The notes under the pieces: model-generated
Seen by the model: only the letters and a program-made list of their open reading frames with translations
Told to the model about the DNA's origin: nothing
Database searches by the model: none
Source: Nelumbo lutea
Taxonomy: Eukaryota > Streptophyta > Magnoliopsida > Proteales > Nelumbonaceae
Reading direction: 5' to 3'
DNA: 64,000 nucleotides
Assembly: GCA_022828595.1 (NCBI GenBank)
Contig: JAKGHH010000006.1
Span: 12,152,633-12,216,632 of the forward strand
Program-made: the position numbers and the translations under genes
Shown here: in pieces, positions 10,727 through 22,036 of the stretch
Numbering within the stretch: the first letter of the stretch is position 1
How the letters are laid out: every line of letters begins with the position of its first letter

Positions 10727-11860
10727 ATGATTGACGGACAGCTGTACCGAAGATCCTATACGCTCCCCTACCTGCGTTTCCTGCGACCCTCTGAAGCCGA
10801 GCTCGTCCTCCGCAATACTCATGAGGGCCTATGCGGCGGACACTTGGGAGGCAGGGCCCTCGCTCTGAAAGCACTACAACAGGAGTATTACTGGCCAACG
10901 ATGAAGGTAGATGCGACCGAGCTCGTCAAAAAATGCGACAAGTGTTAGAAGCATGCCAACATCCACCACCAGCCTACTACCAACCTAAAATACCTCACTA
11001 GCCCATGGCAATTCGTGCAACGGGGGATTGACCTACTCGAGCCATTCCCACCAGCAACAGGACAAAGAAGGTTCCTAGTGGTGGCAGTTGACTATTTCAC
11101 AAAGTGGGTCGAAGCTGAACCTCTCACAACAATCACGGCCCGGAATGTGCAGAACTTCTTTTGGAAGAACATTGTGTGTCATTTCGGATTACCTCAGATA
11201 CTAATCTCTGACAATGGTAAGTAGTTCGAAGACATCAAATTCCAAAACTGGTGCTGAGACATAGGGATTCAGCAGAACTTCACCTCAGTGGCGCACCCTC
11301 AGGCAAATGGGCAAACGGAAGTCACAAACAGAGCAATCCTTCGAGGGATAAAAGCGCACCTAGACCGAGCTAAGGGACTGTGGACGGACGAGCTACCCAG
11401 TGTGTTGTGGACCTACCGTACCACGGAAAAGACTACCACGGGAGAAACCCCCTCCAACTTCACATACAGCACCGAAGCAGTCATTCCAATCGAGATTGAA
11501 GTTCCTTCACTAAGATTAGAAGCATATGATGATAGGGCAAATGAAGACGAGCTACATACCAACTCAACCTGCTTGACGAAGTATGGGACCTCGCATACAT
11601 CAGGACCGCGGCCTACCAGCGAAGGGTAGCTCGGTACTATAACACCAATGTCAAAAAGCGGACTCTCCGCGTTGGCGACCTGGTTCTCTGTAAGGTTATG
11701 GTGCCTGAGCCCGATGTTGGCAAGCTCAGTCCGAACTGGGAAGGACCCTACCGAGTAAAGTGAAAACTCAAAGAATGAACATACAAGCTCGAAACCCTAG
11801 AAGGGAAACAAGTACCTCAGGCGTGGAATATCGTCAACCTAAGATAGTATTACCTATGAG
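10727..11860 (+). pseudogene. Tat-1 integrase
   Basis: The N-terminal zinc-binding part (EGLCGGHLGGRALALKAL to KCDKC; 10,727-10,948) ends with a stop at 10,946. The catalytic core follows with Asp at 11,030-11,032 (GIDLLEPF), Asp at 11,210-11,212 (ISDNGK, then a stop at 11,222) and Glu at 11,318-11,320 (GQTEVTNR), giving the D-D-35-E set. The C-terminal part is readable to about 11,860 in shifting frames. At least three stops disrupt it. Confidence 0.88.
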
Positions 11861-11989
11861 TAATGGAGTAGACCACGAATCACTCTTAGAGCTCTAAGGG
11901 GCCAAAACACTAAGTTGAACAAGGAGCTCGGCACCATAGCACGCCGCGTCAAGGGCATAAACAGACCCTATAGCGCTTAGCCCACCTCA

Positions 11990-12385
11990 GAGGCAGTTCA
12001 GGCACACAATGCCTTACTATAGCGATCACCTCGGTGTACGCCATGAGGCAGTTCAGGCACACGATGCCTTACTATGGCAATCACCTCGGTGTACGCCATG
12101 AGGCAGTTCAGGCACACGCCTTACGATGCCTTACTATGGCGATCACCTCGGTGTATGCCATGAGGCAGTTTAGGCATACGCCTTAGGATGCCTTACTAAG
12201 GCAATCACCTCGGTGTACGCCATAAGGCAGTTCAGGCACACGCCTTACTATGCCTCACTATGGAAATCACCTCGGTGTACGCCATGAGGCAGTTCAGGCA
12301 CACGCCTTACAATGCCTTACTTTGGCAATCACCTCGGTGTACACCGCAAGGCAGTTCGGGCATGCACCCTACTATGCCTTCGACA
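11990..12385 (+). repeat. 55/62-bp minisatellite in the 3' untranslated region of Tat-1
   Basis: Seven units begin at 11,990, 12,045, 12,100, 12,162, 12,224, 12,286 and about 12,348 with the word gaggcagttcaggcac. The first two periods are 55 bp, the later ones 62 bp, the longer unit having gained cgccttac/g. Every unit contains cacctcggtgta. It lies between integrase and the antisense ORF, the slot in which the other Tat copies carry an unrelated minisatellite. Confidence 0.92.
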
Positions 12386-12659
12386 AACCAATCCACACAC
12401 AACCACGACAAGCTTGGATAAGGCAATACGTAGAAAAGAAAGATCACTCAAAAAAGGGTCAATTTCATTAACATGTAAAATTTTATACAACGAGCTCAAC
12501 AAAAGGAAAAAACAAAATGCAAGGACTGAGCTCGCAGGCTCGGAATGCAAGGGCAATTACTTCGGGGGCTCTCCACCCCCAGGAGCTTCGGGCTAGTCAG
12601 GGGTATCAGTTTCTTCATCACCACCCTCCTCTAAGTCCGGATCCTCCGCGGCTTGACGG

Positions 12660-13615
12660 GCTATCTCGCTTGTGATTCACGAGGTGGTGATGGCACTTAT
12701 GTCGAGCTCAGGGTATGTATGCCTTATCAACCATCTATTAAGCTTGAACCCCTTGCGGTAGGCCTCCCCCATAACGGTATCAAACTTATCGAACTGAATA
12801 TACTCAGAGACAGCCTTGACCTTCGTCTCCTCTATCGCTTGGGTAAAGATCTCGGTCTTCTCTGTGATATCCGCCTTAAGGAACTCCACCTTGTGCTGAA
12901 GAACCTTCTCCTTTTCCTTAAGGCCTTCTGACTCTGCTTTAAGGGCCTCCATTTTTCCCCTCAGCTCGATGTTCTCACGAGCTAGCCCGTCCTTCTCCTC
13001 CATCAGCGTAGTGATGATGCCCCTTTGAGCCATGGTGCCGCTCTCCAACCGGTGGATCTGCTCGCGAGCCATCCTCAGTTCGGTATGGGTAACGCGGGAA
13101 GATTCCTCGGCAGTCAAAGCCCGCTTCAGGTACCTCTCGGTCTGAAAAGTAAGTGCGTGCATGGCGGAGTTTGCCTGACAAAGGAGCTAGTTAATAGCAG
13201 AGAAGCACATACAAAAAAAAGAGAAGAAAGAGAAGAGACTTACCACCATAGTGTGGGTGGCAGCCCGGGCTCCGAGCTGAGAAGGATTGAGCATGTCAGC
13301 CGAAACCGCAATCTCCTCGGAGTAAGTGGCCCCCTTGCTCTCCCGAAGACCGCATTGGGGGAGCAAGATGCTTCGGACCCCATCTGGGCTCCCCGAGCTA
13401 GAAACAATCGTTTCGGCTGTGTGAATAGGCTCAGCGGAGACTTCGGCTACAACGTTAGCAACCCCGACATCAACCTTGGCCTCGGCTGCCGACCTCACGA
13501 CGGTCTCAGCCGAGGCCCCAGGCTCCCTAAGTGGTAGAGACTCCTCCAAGTCGATGATTAGAGGAGCCCCAGGGAGCTCGGGCTCAAAAATTGGAGCCTG
13601 CGGAAGTTAGGACTC
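12660..13615 (-). pseudogene. Tat-1 antisense ORF (coiled-coil C-terminal part), two exons visible
   Basis: Read on the minus strand, exon a (about 13,610-13,244) ends THTMV. A 69-base GT-AG intron (13,243-13,175) follows, then exon b (13,174 to about 12,680), which encodes ANSAMHALTFQ, a long heptad-rich coiled coil (MAREQIHRLESGTMAQRGII, EEKDGLARENIELRGKMEAL) and the conserved tail YRKGFKLNRWLIRHTYPELD. The same protein is encoded antisense in the other Tat copies at 49,063-51,020 and 54,689-56,724. The N-terminal gypsy-type domain (PF04195-like) found there is missing here, cut off at about 13,615. Its function is unknown. Extra antisense ORFs are an established feature of Tat elements. 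Confidence 0.8.
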
Positions 13616-13709
13616 GGGAGTGGGGACAATAATTGTTCAAATATCAATAATTGTTCCCTCCCTTCGACATAGAATAACCATTCGCTATTAACACAAAATA
13701 ATTTCCTTT

Positions 13710-14030
13710 GTGACTTACTTTTGCAATGAATGGGTTTATTTTTCCTAATCCTATATTTTTCCATAGACAACTCTATGTTGCTATGTCCTATGTAACATCT
13801 CTACTTGGGTTGAAGATTTTAATTAGAAATACAGATAATGAAGCAAATAACATTACCTAGAACATTATTTATCATGAGGTCTTTCAAGATATCTCACAAC
13901 GAGAAATATTAATCTTAAAATTACAACCATTTCAATTTAATATTAACTTTACACAAGATTTCTTATAATGCCATTTTTTTGTACATCATTTCGTTGCATA
14001 GAATAAGGCCACCATTGCCCATTCATTACT
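13710..14030 (+). pseudogene. Helitron helicase C-terminal scrap, unit 1
   Basis: The plus strand carries a degenerate version of RQLYIAMSYVTSLLGLKILI followed by N-x-x-Y-HEVFQDI. This is the last part of the PIF1-like helicase of plant Helitrons (HGQLYVALSRVTS...GLKIL). The same stretch follows immediately as a second tandem unit. No Helitron 3' hairpin or CTRR end was found beside it. Confidence 0.7.
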
Positions 14031-14335
14031 TTTGTAATGAATGGGTTTATTTGCCCAATCCTATATTTTTTCCATAGACAACTCTATATTGCTATGTCCT
14101 ATGTAACATCTCTACTTGGGTTGAAGATTTTAATTAAAAATAAAGATAATGAAGCAAATAACATTACCCATAATATTATTTATCATGAGGTCTTTCAAGA
14201 TATCTCACAACGAGAAATATTAATCTTAAAATTACAACCATTTCAATTTAATATTAATTTTACACAAGATTTCTTATAATGCCATTTTTTTGTACATCAT
14301 TTCATTGCATAGAATAAGGCCACCATTGCCCACTA
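14031..14335 (+). pseudogene. Helitron helicase C-terminal scrap, unit 2
   Basis: A tandem duplicate (about 305-310 bp period) of the preceding unit, with an open frame from 14,037 to 14,279: RQLYIAMSYVTSLLGLKILI, then NEANNITHNIIYHEVFQDI. The frame is cleaner than in unit 1. Both units end in aaggccaccattgccca, after which the sequences diverge. Confidence 0.75.
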
Positions 14336-14659
14336 TTAATAGATGGTTCAATAAACAAATACTGGTGAGAAGATTAAAGAAACAATTCTTTAAGGAACAA
14401 TTAGTTGAAGAGACATTAGTAATGGCCATTGTTTTAACAAAATTGTCTTGGCCATGAAATTAATGGCATATGGGGTCAATGTTAATAAGAAAATCATAAT
14501 ACAATCAATCACTAGTGCTATCTTATATTAAGTTTAAATCAATGATGAAAGATTTGGGTTACATCTGTGTAGGACAAATTTACTATAGGAAACTTGGGTA
14601 CAACCATGAGGATAAACTGATTTTAGTGGTTAATGATTATTGTATTAACATATACATAA

Positions 14660-15770
14660 TAGGGGGAGAAGGCATGAATTAATGTGCATGAGGGTTCATC
14701 TTAGCATATGGTAGAGGATGTTCAAGTTAATGATATTGGTGATGGTGTGGGATTAGTTTTTGATGAAATTGAAGATATAGAATAAGAAATGAGTGGTGGG
14801 GTTAACGAGGAAGAAGAGTCCACATCTCTTGAGAATGAAACAAAGGGTCATGAGTAGGCATTCATAACAACTCCACTCAATGAATGTGAAGGTGACATTA
14901 GTATTCCATATTATGAGCCACGATGTGAGGCAGATGGTCTACATAGAGATGAGGGGATCATGAGATCAAAAGTAGTATTAGATTATAAAGTCTTGGATGA
15001 GTTGCATTGCATAAATGGGTCTAATGATGAGTAACCTATAAAATTTTATGAATTTGTTGTAAATAGAAAGATAGAGAGGCTCAAGTTGGTGGTGGGGCTG
15101 ACATTTCATAATCCATCTACTTTTAGGGAAGCATTCGTTAACTATACTGTCCTAAATGGCATTCAGTTTGATTATGTGAAAAATAATAAGGAGAGAGCAA
15201 CTATAGTTTTAAGAAAAAGTGTGGATGGTGCATCCATGCGTCATGGATGTAAGGTCATAAAGGATTTCAAATAAAAAGATTGAAGACAAATGCGTTTGTG
15301 AGCAGACATTCAAAAATGATAGAGTAACATTTGTATGGTTGGCCAAGAAAGACAAAGACAATTTTAAGGATGATCCAAATTGGAGAGCTATTGATTTATA
15401 AAATAAGACTCTTATATAGTTTAGAGTTAAAGTTAACAAATCAAGAGCTTATAAAGTAAAAAGAAAAGCACTCGTTGATATCAAGGAGATACATTCTAAA
15501 CAATATAAAAAATTACCTGATTATTGTCATGACATATTGAGGATTAACTTAGGGAGCCTTATAAAAATAGGGTCCAAAGAGGGTGCCCCTTGACAGCTTA
15601 AGAGGTTTTCTTCAATGTGATTAAGATGGGTTTAAGGAGGGTTGACACCCCTTTATAGGGCTTGATGGTTGCATCTGAAACCCCCAAACTTTGGCCATTT
15701 ACTTCATGCAATTACTCTAGATGGGAATAATTGCATACTAGTTAAGTGTGCAAAATATGTTTGTTATTTA
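14660..15770 (+). pseudogene. MULE (MuDR-type) transposase, N-terminal and start of catalytic region
   Basis: The frame 15,086-15,274 reads VVGLTFHNPSTFREAFVNYT, then FDYVKNNKERATIVL, matching the N-terminal DNA-binding domain of plant MULE transposases (F-x-x-x-x-x-F-x-x-A-x-x-x-Y, then K-N-x-x-R). After frameshifts come VNKSRAYKVKRKALVDI and KLPDYCHDIL, then GLRRVDTPL-GLMVAS (the G-C-x-P-x-I-G-L-D-G-C-x-L-K position) and LLHAITLDGNN (the QLL-A-x-G-x-D-x-N-N position) at about 15,690-15,735. An acidic leader with several stops precedes it from about 14,700. The C-terminal part of the same gene is at 16,864, beyond a decayed stretch and a hAT-like insertion. Confidence 0.78.
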
Positions 15771-16263
15771 GCTTGCTAAACTAATTAAGTGTAATGCTTT
15801 TTGGGGTCTTGTTAAGACATTTTAGAGTCTAATTCTAGGCATCGATCATAGGTTTTTTATTTGACACGTTTATTTAAATTTCAATGTTAATTTTTAAAGA
15901 ATGGGATTTAAGAGACTATTTGTAGGGGTAGCTTGAGCATATACAATTATTGAATTTGAACAAATGCTTATGGACATGGTTGGACCAATAACAATTTTGG
16001 TAGTTGAGTGAGCGAACAAATGCTCATTGACATAATTTTTATCTTTGCCTTTTGATGTAATTGGAGACCCTATGGAGCAAGGTTGGACCTTTATATCGGA
16101 TATACAAAAGGTCTGTATCTGATTAGTTTAATATTATACTATCAAAATATATTTATTATTCAGATATACAATTAAGTGTAATTCTTTTTAGGGATTTGTT
16201 ACAAAGTTTAATTTCAAAGCATGAGATTTAAGAGATTCTTTGTGGGAGTATCTTGAATTTGAT

Positions 16264-16863
16264 TGACATATAGGGGTGGATTTGAGCCAAGTCGAGCCGA
16301 ATACTTGGTTATTCGAGTTCGGTTTGCTGAAATTGTGTTAGGTTCAAGCTCAAGCTCGACCTTGGCTCAGTTCAAAGCTTGGAACAACTTGATTTCGACT
16401 GCAAGCCAAGTTTTTTTATTTTTTTAAATAGTATACATATAAAAATAATTTTTTATTTACATACAAAAAATTAAGAATTATAAAAATCATTTATTATTAT
16501 ACATATAAAAAAATATACATATAAATAATATTTTTATTTTACATACAAAAAACAAGAATTATAAATATTATTTACCATTATACATAAAAATAAAAATATT
16601 ATATATAAAATATTATTATATAATAAAAATTATTTATTATATGTATTTATATATTTATGTGTATATGTTGTATGTATATAATAAAAAAAATTATTTATTA
16701 TACTAGGCTCGCAAGCCTCATGAGTCAAGCTTCACTAGGCTTGATTAACAAACGAGCCTTTATATTAGGCTCAAGCTTGACTCAAAGCTTGGTTTAAAAC
16801 AAACTAAGCCAAGCTCGAATAGCTCGTGAGAAACTTGACTCGTGGCCAACCCTAGTGACATAT
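16264..16863. mobile_element. Complete non-autonomous hAT-like element (584 bp) with 8-bp target-site duplication
   Basis: The element 16,272-16,855 starts aggggtggatttgagcc and ends ggccaaccctag, giving short imperfect terminal inverted repeats. It is flanked on both sides by tgacatat (16,264-16,271 and 16,856-16,863), the 8-bp duplication expected of hAT transposition. It inserted into the MULE transposase remnant, just upstream of the LKELDKDAF segment. The interior is AT-rich and non-coding. The same family appears degenerate at about 37,430-37,912. Confidence 0.85.
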
Positions 16864-17266
16864 GAGGGTATTAAAGGAATTGGACAAAGATGCATTTGAG
16901 TGGGTGAAGAGGGTTCTACCAAACTTATGGTCTATATTAACATTTTGACCTAGGGCACGGAGTGATGACATATGTAATAACTTCTCTGAATTAGTTAATA
17001 AGTGGATAATGGGTGTTAGGGACAAGCTCATTATTACCATGGTGGATAGAATCAGAAGACAATTGATAAAGATAATTCAAATGTGATATGAGAAGTTCTC
17101 AAAGGACAAGGGTCCTATTTTTCCAAATAACCGAAAGAGAATAGAGTAATTATGTGAACTTGTTCGTGATTGTTTCCTTATTTATGCTAGTGGTTCAAAC
17201 TTTAAAGTTGACTTCTTTCATAAAAGGGTAGTGGTGAATTTTAAGACAAGGACATCTAGTTGTAGA
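16864..17266 (+). pseudogene. MULE transposase, C-terminal remnant, copy 2
   Basis: Sequence-identical to 558-960 as far as I can see, including the stops (LKELDKDAFEWVKRVLPNLW, then NNFSELVNKWI and LIITMVDRIRRQLI). Here it lies downstream of its own N-terminal part (14,660-15,770), separated by a decayed segment (15,771-16,263) and the hAT-like insertion. Together they outline one MULE transposase gene killed by mutation and insertion before the segmental duplication. Confidence 0.72.
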
Positions 17267-17935
17267 GCCTGAGGCAAAAATGGACTTGAATGCCATTTCT
17301 AGAAAGTTGGACAGGGTAGATCTTCTAGCCCAGAGCTTGATCAAATTTCACCTTTAACCAGCAATCAGGCCCATCTACACCCTATCCCGAAGTGTGCTCC
17401 ATCTGTGCTAGCCCGATCCACCAGGTTGATGACTGCCCCATGGTGGCCCAGTTTCCACCCTTTATTCAATAACAAGTTCAGGCAGCCTAGAGTTTCTCAA
17501 GGCCCAACAATGATCCATATTCAAATACTTACAACCCTGGGTGGAGAAATCACCCTAACTTTTCTTGGAGGACACATCAATCCAATCTATAATCCCAACA
17601 ATATCATCATCCATCTAATTCTATGGCACAATAGTTTCAGAGGCCACTAGTACAAAGTCAATTCGAGCAGGTAAACCCTAGGAACCAATTGGCCCAACCG
17701 TATCAGGGTTACCCACAACCTCTGCAATCCCATTCAAAAGAAAAACTCTACCCCTTGGCAACCCAACATAGTTTTTAGTGTTTCTGCTTTTAGGAGTTGA
17801 GTTTTTCTTTTGATTCGAGACCAGGTGGTAGACCTTGAACACCTCAGGAAAACCCTATTCATTGTTCCCTTTGGCCCAAATCCTTTGTGCATCAGTCTAG
17901 TTATGTCGTTGAGGACAATGGCATTTAAGTTGGGG
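17267..17935 (+). pseudogene. Athila-like gag remnant with CCHC knuckle, copy 2
   Basis: Counterpart of 961-1,630. The knuckle C-x2-C-x4-H-x4-C is kept (around 17,389-17,431). Between about 17,446 and 17,645 this copy differs from copy 1 at many positions, while the sequence on both sides is almost identical. A single base is missing near 17,760 compared with copy 1, which explains the change of offset from 16,306 to 16,305. Confidence 0.7.
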
Positions 17936-18385
17936 GTGAGGAAAGAGAGAGAGAGAGAGAGAAAAAAAAATGAGAAGCTAAGCCTTTAAATATATAGAAT
18001 TAAAATTTCACTAATTTTTTTCCATTAAAAGAGATTCCCAAATAGAAAAAGTTAAGGAAACTGATAAAATAATATTGAATTTGTAGAAATTGGTAGCAAG
18101 TGATAGGAGTCAAAATTGGTAGCAAGTGATAGGAGTCAAAATTGGTTTCATTTGAATATTGTCGAAACCATTTAGAAATTAGAAAATACTCCCAAGTTTG
18201 CCCCTGTAAAGGTAAAAAGAGAAAGATTGAAAAATTAGACAAAAATTCTTCAAAATTGTTAGAGATAGTGGACTATCCTGAACAGTGTTTGCAAAAAAGA
18301 AAAGAAAAAAGAAAAGAAAAGGTCAATGGACACCCTAGACTTAGTAACTAGGTCTCTTCACCTAAGTCAAGTGTCGAGATTCGCA

Positions 18386-20400
18386 TCAAACGGAAAAGGG
18401 AATGCCAAAGGCACTTACCTAACACTTGAAGGGATGAGAGATTCATCGTATGGATTTACAAATCTTGCAGAATAAAGGGGCAAATTTCAAAAATTTTTCT
18501 CTCCCTTCAACTGGGAATCGCATTCCCTATTTAGAAAATCATATTTTCAATGATCAATCTTGAACCATAAACTGAACCACATCTAAACCAAAAAGAGTAT
18601 GAGAGGATTATACCTAATACGGAGAAATAATATCTCCCAACGAAGGTGTTCACGCCCAAGGAAGGATCCAAAGACTGTTCCCACTAAAAATGGCACAGTG
18701 TAGGATGGAGTAGAATTAACAGTGTTCTTCTCCAAGAACTCTGACCTTCGCAAGAAACAACAGGATGGCACGTGAGCACATCTTCCTTTCAATTCTTTCA
18801 CAAAGAACTGATGTCAAGATCAAATCTTGACTTCTCCCACAAAGTTGGAGATCAAACTGGATGTTTAGCGACTGTAGGAAGGAGGCGGCAAGAAAGATCT
18901 TTGCAAGTATTGAAGAAATCTTTCTTCTATGTTTTCAGCTCTAAAGAGGATGTAATTATCTCTTTCTAAAGGTTGTCGCCCCCTTCCTTATTTGTAACCC
19001 CAAAGTGGTCTCTCAGCCTAGCCTTTATTACAAGGCCCAGTCGAATACACTGTTGTGGACAGTGCACCCCCTGAAACCCATCAAATGAGCTCTATGGGCC
19101 CAACACTTACCCTAAGTGGTCCCTGGGCCAAACCACCTTGTAACACCCAGGGACTGTGGGCAGGTGCAAGATTAGCCCATCAGGCATTACCCCCAATGGT
19201 CTTACACTCTACCTCTCAGCCCATAATGATCAAACACTGCCCGACAAGAGAGGACCTCTCCCTCGGCTGTAAAGAATAGTGTTGCACCCTCTATTTATAT
19301 GGATCCCGAGAATTAAAACCTTTTGCAAATATTTCAGAAACCATAATATATATACGTTTATATCTCATATAAAATATACTTTGCAAAACAAATCTCAGCG
19401 ATTGAAATCGACTGCCGGCAGTCTTGGTTTCCATCAGAGAAAGAGTGCATCCCCGATCATTACCTTTGTCCGACAAAGGGGCTGATCCTGTCACTATGAT
19501 CACCCACTCAGATAAATTCTCAGACTGTCCCAACATACCCAGGTTTTGACCCCCACTAAGGATCTCACTGATTGGTACATCAAAGATAGTCCAATCCGAC
19601 ACCTAGTGCAGTATCATAATTAAGTCTAGGGGTTGGGTGTAAGTTTCCAGTTTTGCCCATTAATCTCCAAGGTCTAGGGCAATACTGAAAATCTGGTCCA
19701 GGTCAAAGATTCGATTAATCCTACATTGTATGTGCCTAGGGTCTCACCCTGGCAGCTGAGACAGACCACCCTAACCAACTTGGTGGCACAACAGTGTCAG
19801 CCTTAACAGGATAGGTCTCCCCAGATTGACCCATTGGCTGTGAACATTCTAAACTAACACGGGTCTCATTAAATGTCCAGTTTAAGGGTATTACACAGAA
19901 ACATACCAAGGGAACATGAATCAAATATGCTATTTTATTCATTTAAAATAAACTCATAAAGTACATCATTCTGATTGAAGCTAAGGGCGTACAAAACTGT
20001 CTAACAACACTTAGTAACTGGGTCTCTTCACCTAAGGCAAGTGTTGAGATTCGTGTAAAATGGTGGAAGGTAACAAATAAAAATAAGTGTGCATATCAAG
20101 TTCAAGGGTAGAAATCCTTTGTTAGAAATGATAAGAAGAATACTCGCCTAATTTTAAAGATCAATATCAGCTTATCAAGACAATCTACAAATGGAAGGGT
20201 TATAAAATTTTTAAGCCAAGTTTCTGTAATATTCAAAGTATGACAGTTTTATCCCTTAAGCCCAATACGATCTATACAAAGTTTGAAAATTCTGGAATCA
20301 GGATACTTGGCTAATTTTATTAGGGATGATCTTGCAATGGGAATGATCTCATTACTTAGTGTAATTTTAAGGCTGCATTGCTAAGGGACTAGTATGGTTA
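18386..20400. other. Degenerate retroelement DNA, copy 2
   Basis: Counterpart of 2,081-4,095, including the right member of the 48-bp direct repeat at about 20,007-20,055. Divergence is concentrated at about 18,630-18,845; the rest is near-identical. No recognisable gene. Confidence 0.5.
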
Positions 20401-20411
20401 AGTTGGGGGTG

Positions 20412-22036
20412 TGATAAATCTGTATTTTGATGCCTTAAAGGCATCATTTCAGGGGTATTTTCGGCGTCAAAGTGTGCCATTTTCCCACTTAAATTCAATG
20501 TTGTGACCTTTAAGGGTCTCTATGCAACTTTTGTGGAAAACTGGGGAAGTTAAATGGCTGAAATGCAGTTTTTTGGAAGCTGGTGTGAAGTCCAGTTGAG
20601 AGATGGGGTGTTTTTGTGAAAAACTGAAAACATGAGGACGCCTCCTATCTGTTAAACCCAGAATGGCGCTCCTCCTACTGTATTAGCATGCTCCCCTCTC
20701 CTTAGCAAACCCTAGGGCGCCTTCTAACTCATTTCTTTTTATCCTTAACAAACCCTAGGGCGCCTTCTAACTCATTATTTTCATCCTTAACAAACCCTAG
20801 GGCGCCTTCTAACTCATTCTTTTCATCCTTAACAAACTTTATCCGCCCTTAGCTGGTAAATCTCCACCTTCCATCCCTTCTAATCTCCACCATACATTCT
20901 AGAGCACTCCCTTTTTAGCTTTCTAACCCTAGGGCACCACCTAACTTCTAATCCTCACCATTCAACCCCTAGTCATTAGATCTCAGCCCTCTATTCCATT
21001 TTCTATGTCAACCATCAACTTTAGGGCGCCACCCATTCCTTTTAATCTCCACCTTTCAACCCTAGGTGCCTTAACCTCCACCCTCCATTTCTAGGCGCCC
21101 AAATCTTAGCCCTACATAATATTGGGTGCCCTCTCCTTTTCTTCTCAACCTTAGGATCAACCCAGAACCATCGTAACCCTTCATTAGAAACCCTAGGGTG
21201 CCTATATCATTGCTAAAACCCAACTATCGTCTCCATCTTTCTCTCTAGTCCCAGTTTTATCCACCCTTCTCTACAAAAAGGACCTAAGGGCTCCTGACAA
21301 AGGGTTGGATTCTGCCCCGAGGTAAAGCGAAAGGCTGATCTTGAGAAGTTCAAGGGTAGAGGAAGAGGAGGATGCCCAAGCAAGAGGAGGGATTCCTACT
21401 TGCAGTTCCCCAAAGACATTGCTACCACCTCTAGATTCAGATCCCAACCATTAGCTTTATTTTTAATTTTTGTTATTTATTTCCTTTTTGCAATTTATTT
21501 TCATTATGTTTGATCTTCGTTTTTTTTTTCTGTAGATTTGGAATTTGGCCAAGTAAGACGGAAGGCCTAGCTCGAGAAGTTCGAGGGTTGAAGGAGAGAT
21601 TCGGAGACTGCTACCTCTGATCGGATTACAACATTTTTTATTTCGTTTCCGTCATTTATTTGTTTCTATATTTATTTATTTTTCTGCACTTTTAACTTTT
21701 AGCAGTGTTCGGATTCTAATTTTCCAATTTAATTAATTAATTTCTATATTTTTGCAACTCTCACTTGTGTTCTCTTGTCCGGATTTGAGTACGTATTAAT
21801 TTTTCCCTCGTTTTCTTATGGATATGATCTGTTCTCACCCTTTTACTGTGCTTTAATTGTTTGAGAATCGGAAAAAAATTTATAAATATTAAATTGGTGT
21901 TCAGAAGTGCTTAACGACAAGCTTTTGAACACACCATTTATCATCTATTTTTTTTCCCATAATCAAACTCAATTTTGGAAAATGGTGAGCATCAAACACG
22001 TGTGGACTAAATCTAATCCTAAAACTACCAATTGCA
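20412..22036 (+). mobile_element. LTR of an Athila-like element, copy 2
   Basis: Same LTR as 4,107-5,731, again with aagttgggggtg on its left and tggcgctgcccc (22,045-22,056) on its right. Only isolated base differences from copy 1 were seen (for example ttaaaggcatc against ttaagggcatc near its start). Confidence 0.55.

Larger units (their letters stand above)
6247..13615 (+). mobile_element. Tat-clade Ty3/gypsy retrotransposon, internal region, defective (Tat-1)
   Basis: The domain order is gag, CCHC knuckle, protease, reverse transcriptase with RNase H, a second (archaeal-type) RNase H, integrase, a minisatellite, and an antisense ORF. The second RNase H and the antisense ORF place it in the Tat (Retand/Ogre-like) group of plant Ty3/gypsy elements. 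No LTR is seen at either end. The left end starts inside gag at the duplication junction. The right end stops just after cgggagtggggacaat (to about 13,622), which resembles a PPT but is followed by Helitron-like DNA. Many stops and frameshifts make it non-autonomous. Confidence 0.9.

Noticed and set aside
11990..12385. CRISPR-like array
   Set aside because: Units are contiguous 55/62-bp tandem repeats without unique spacers, in a plant retrotransposon.
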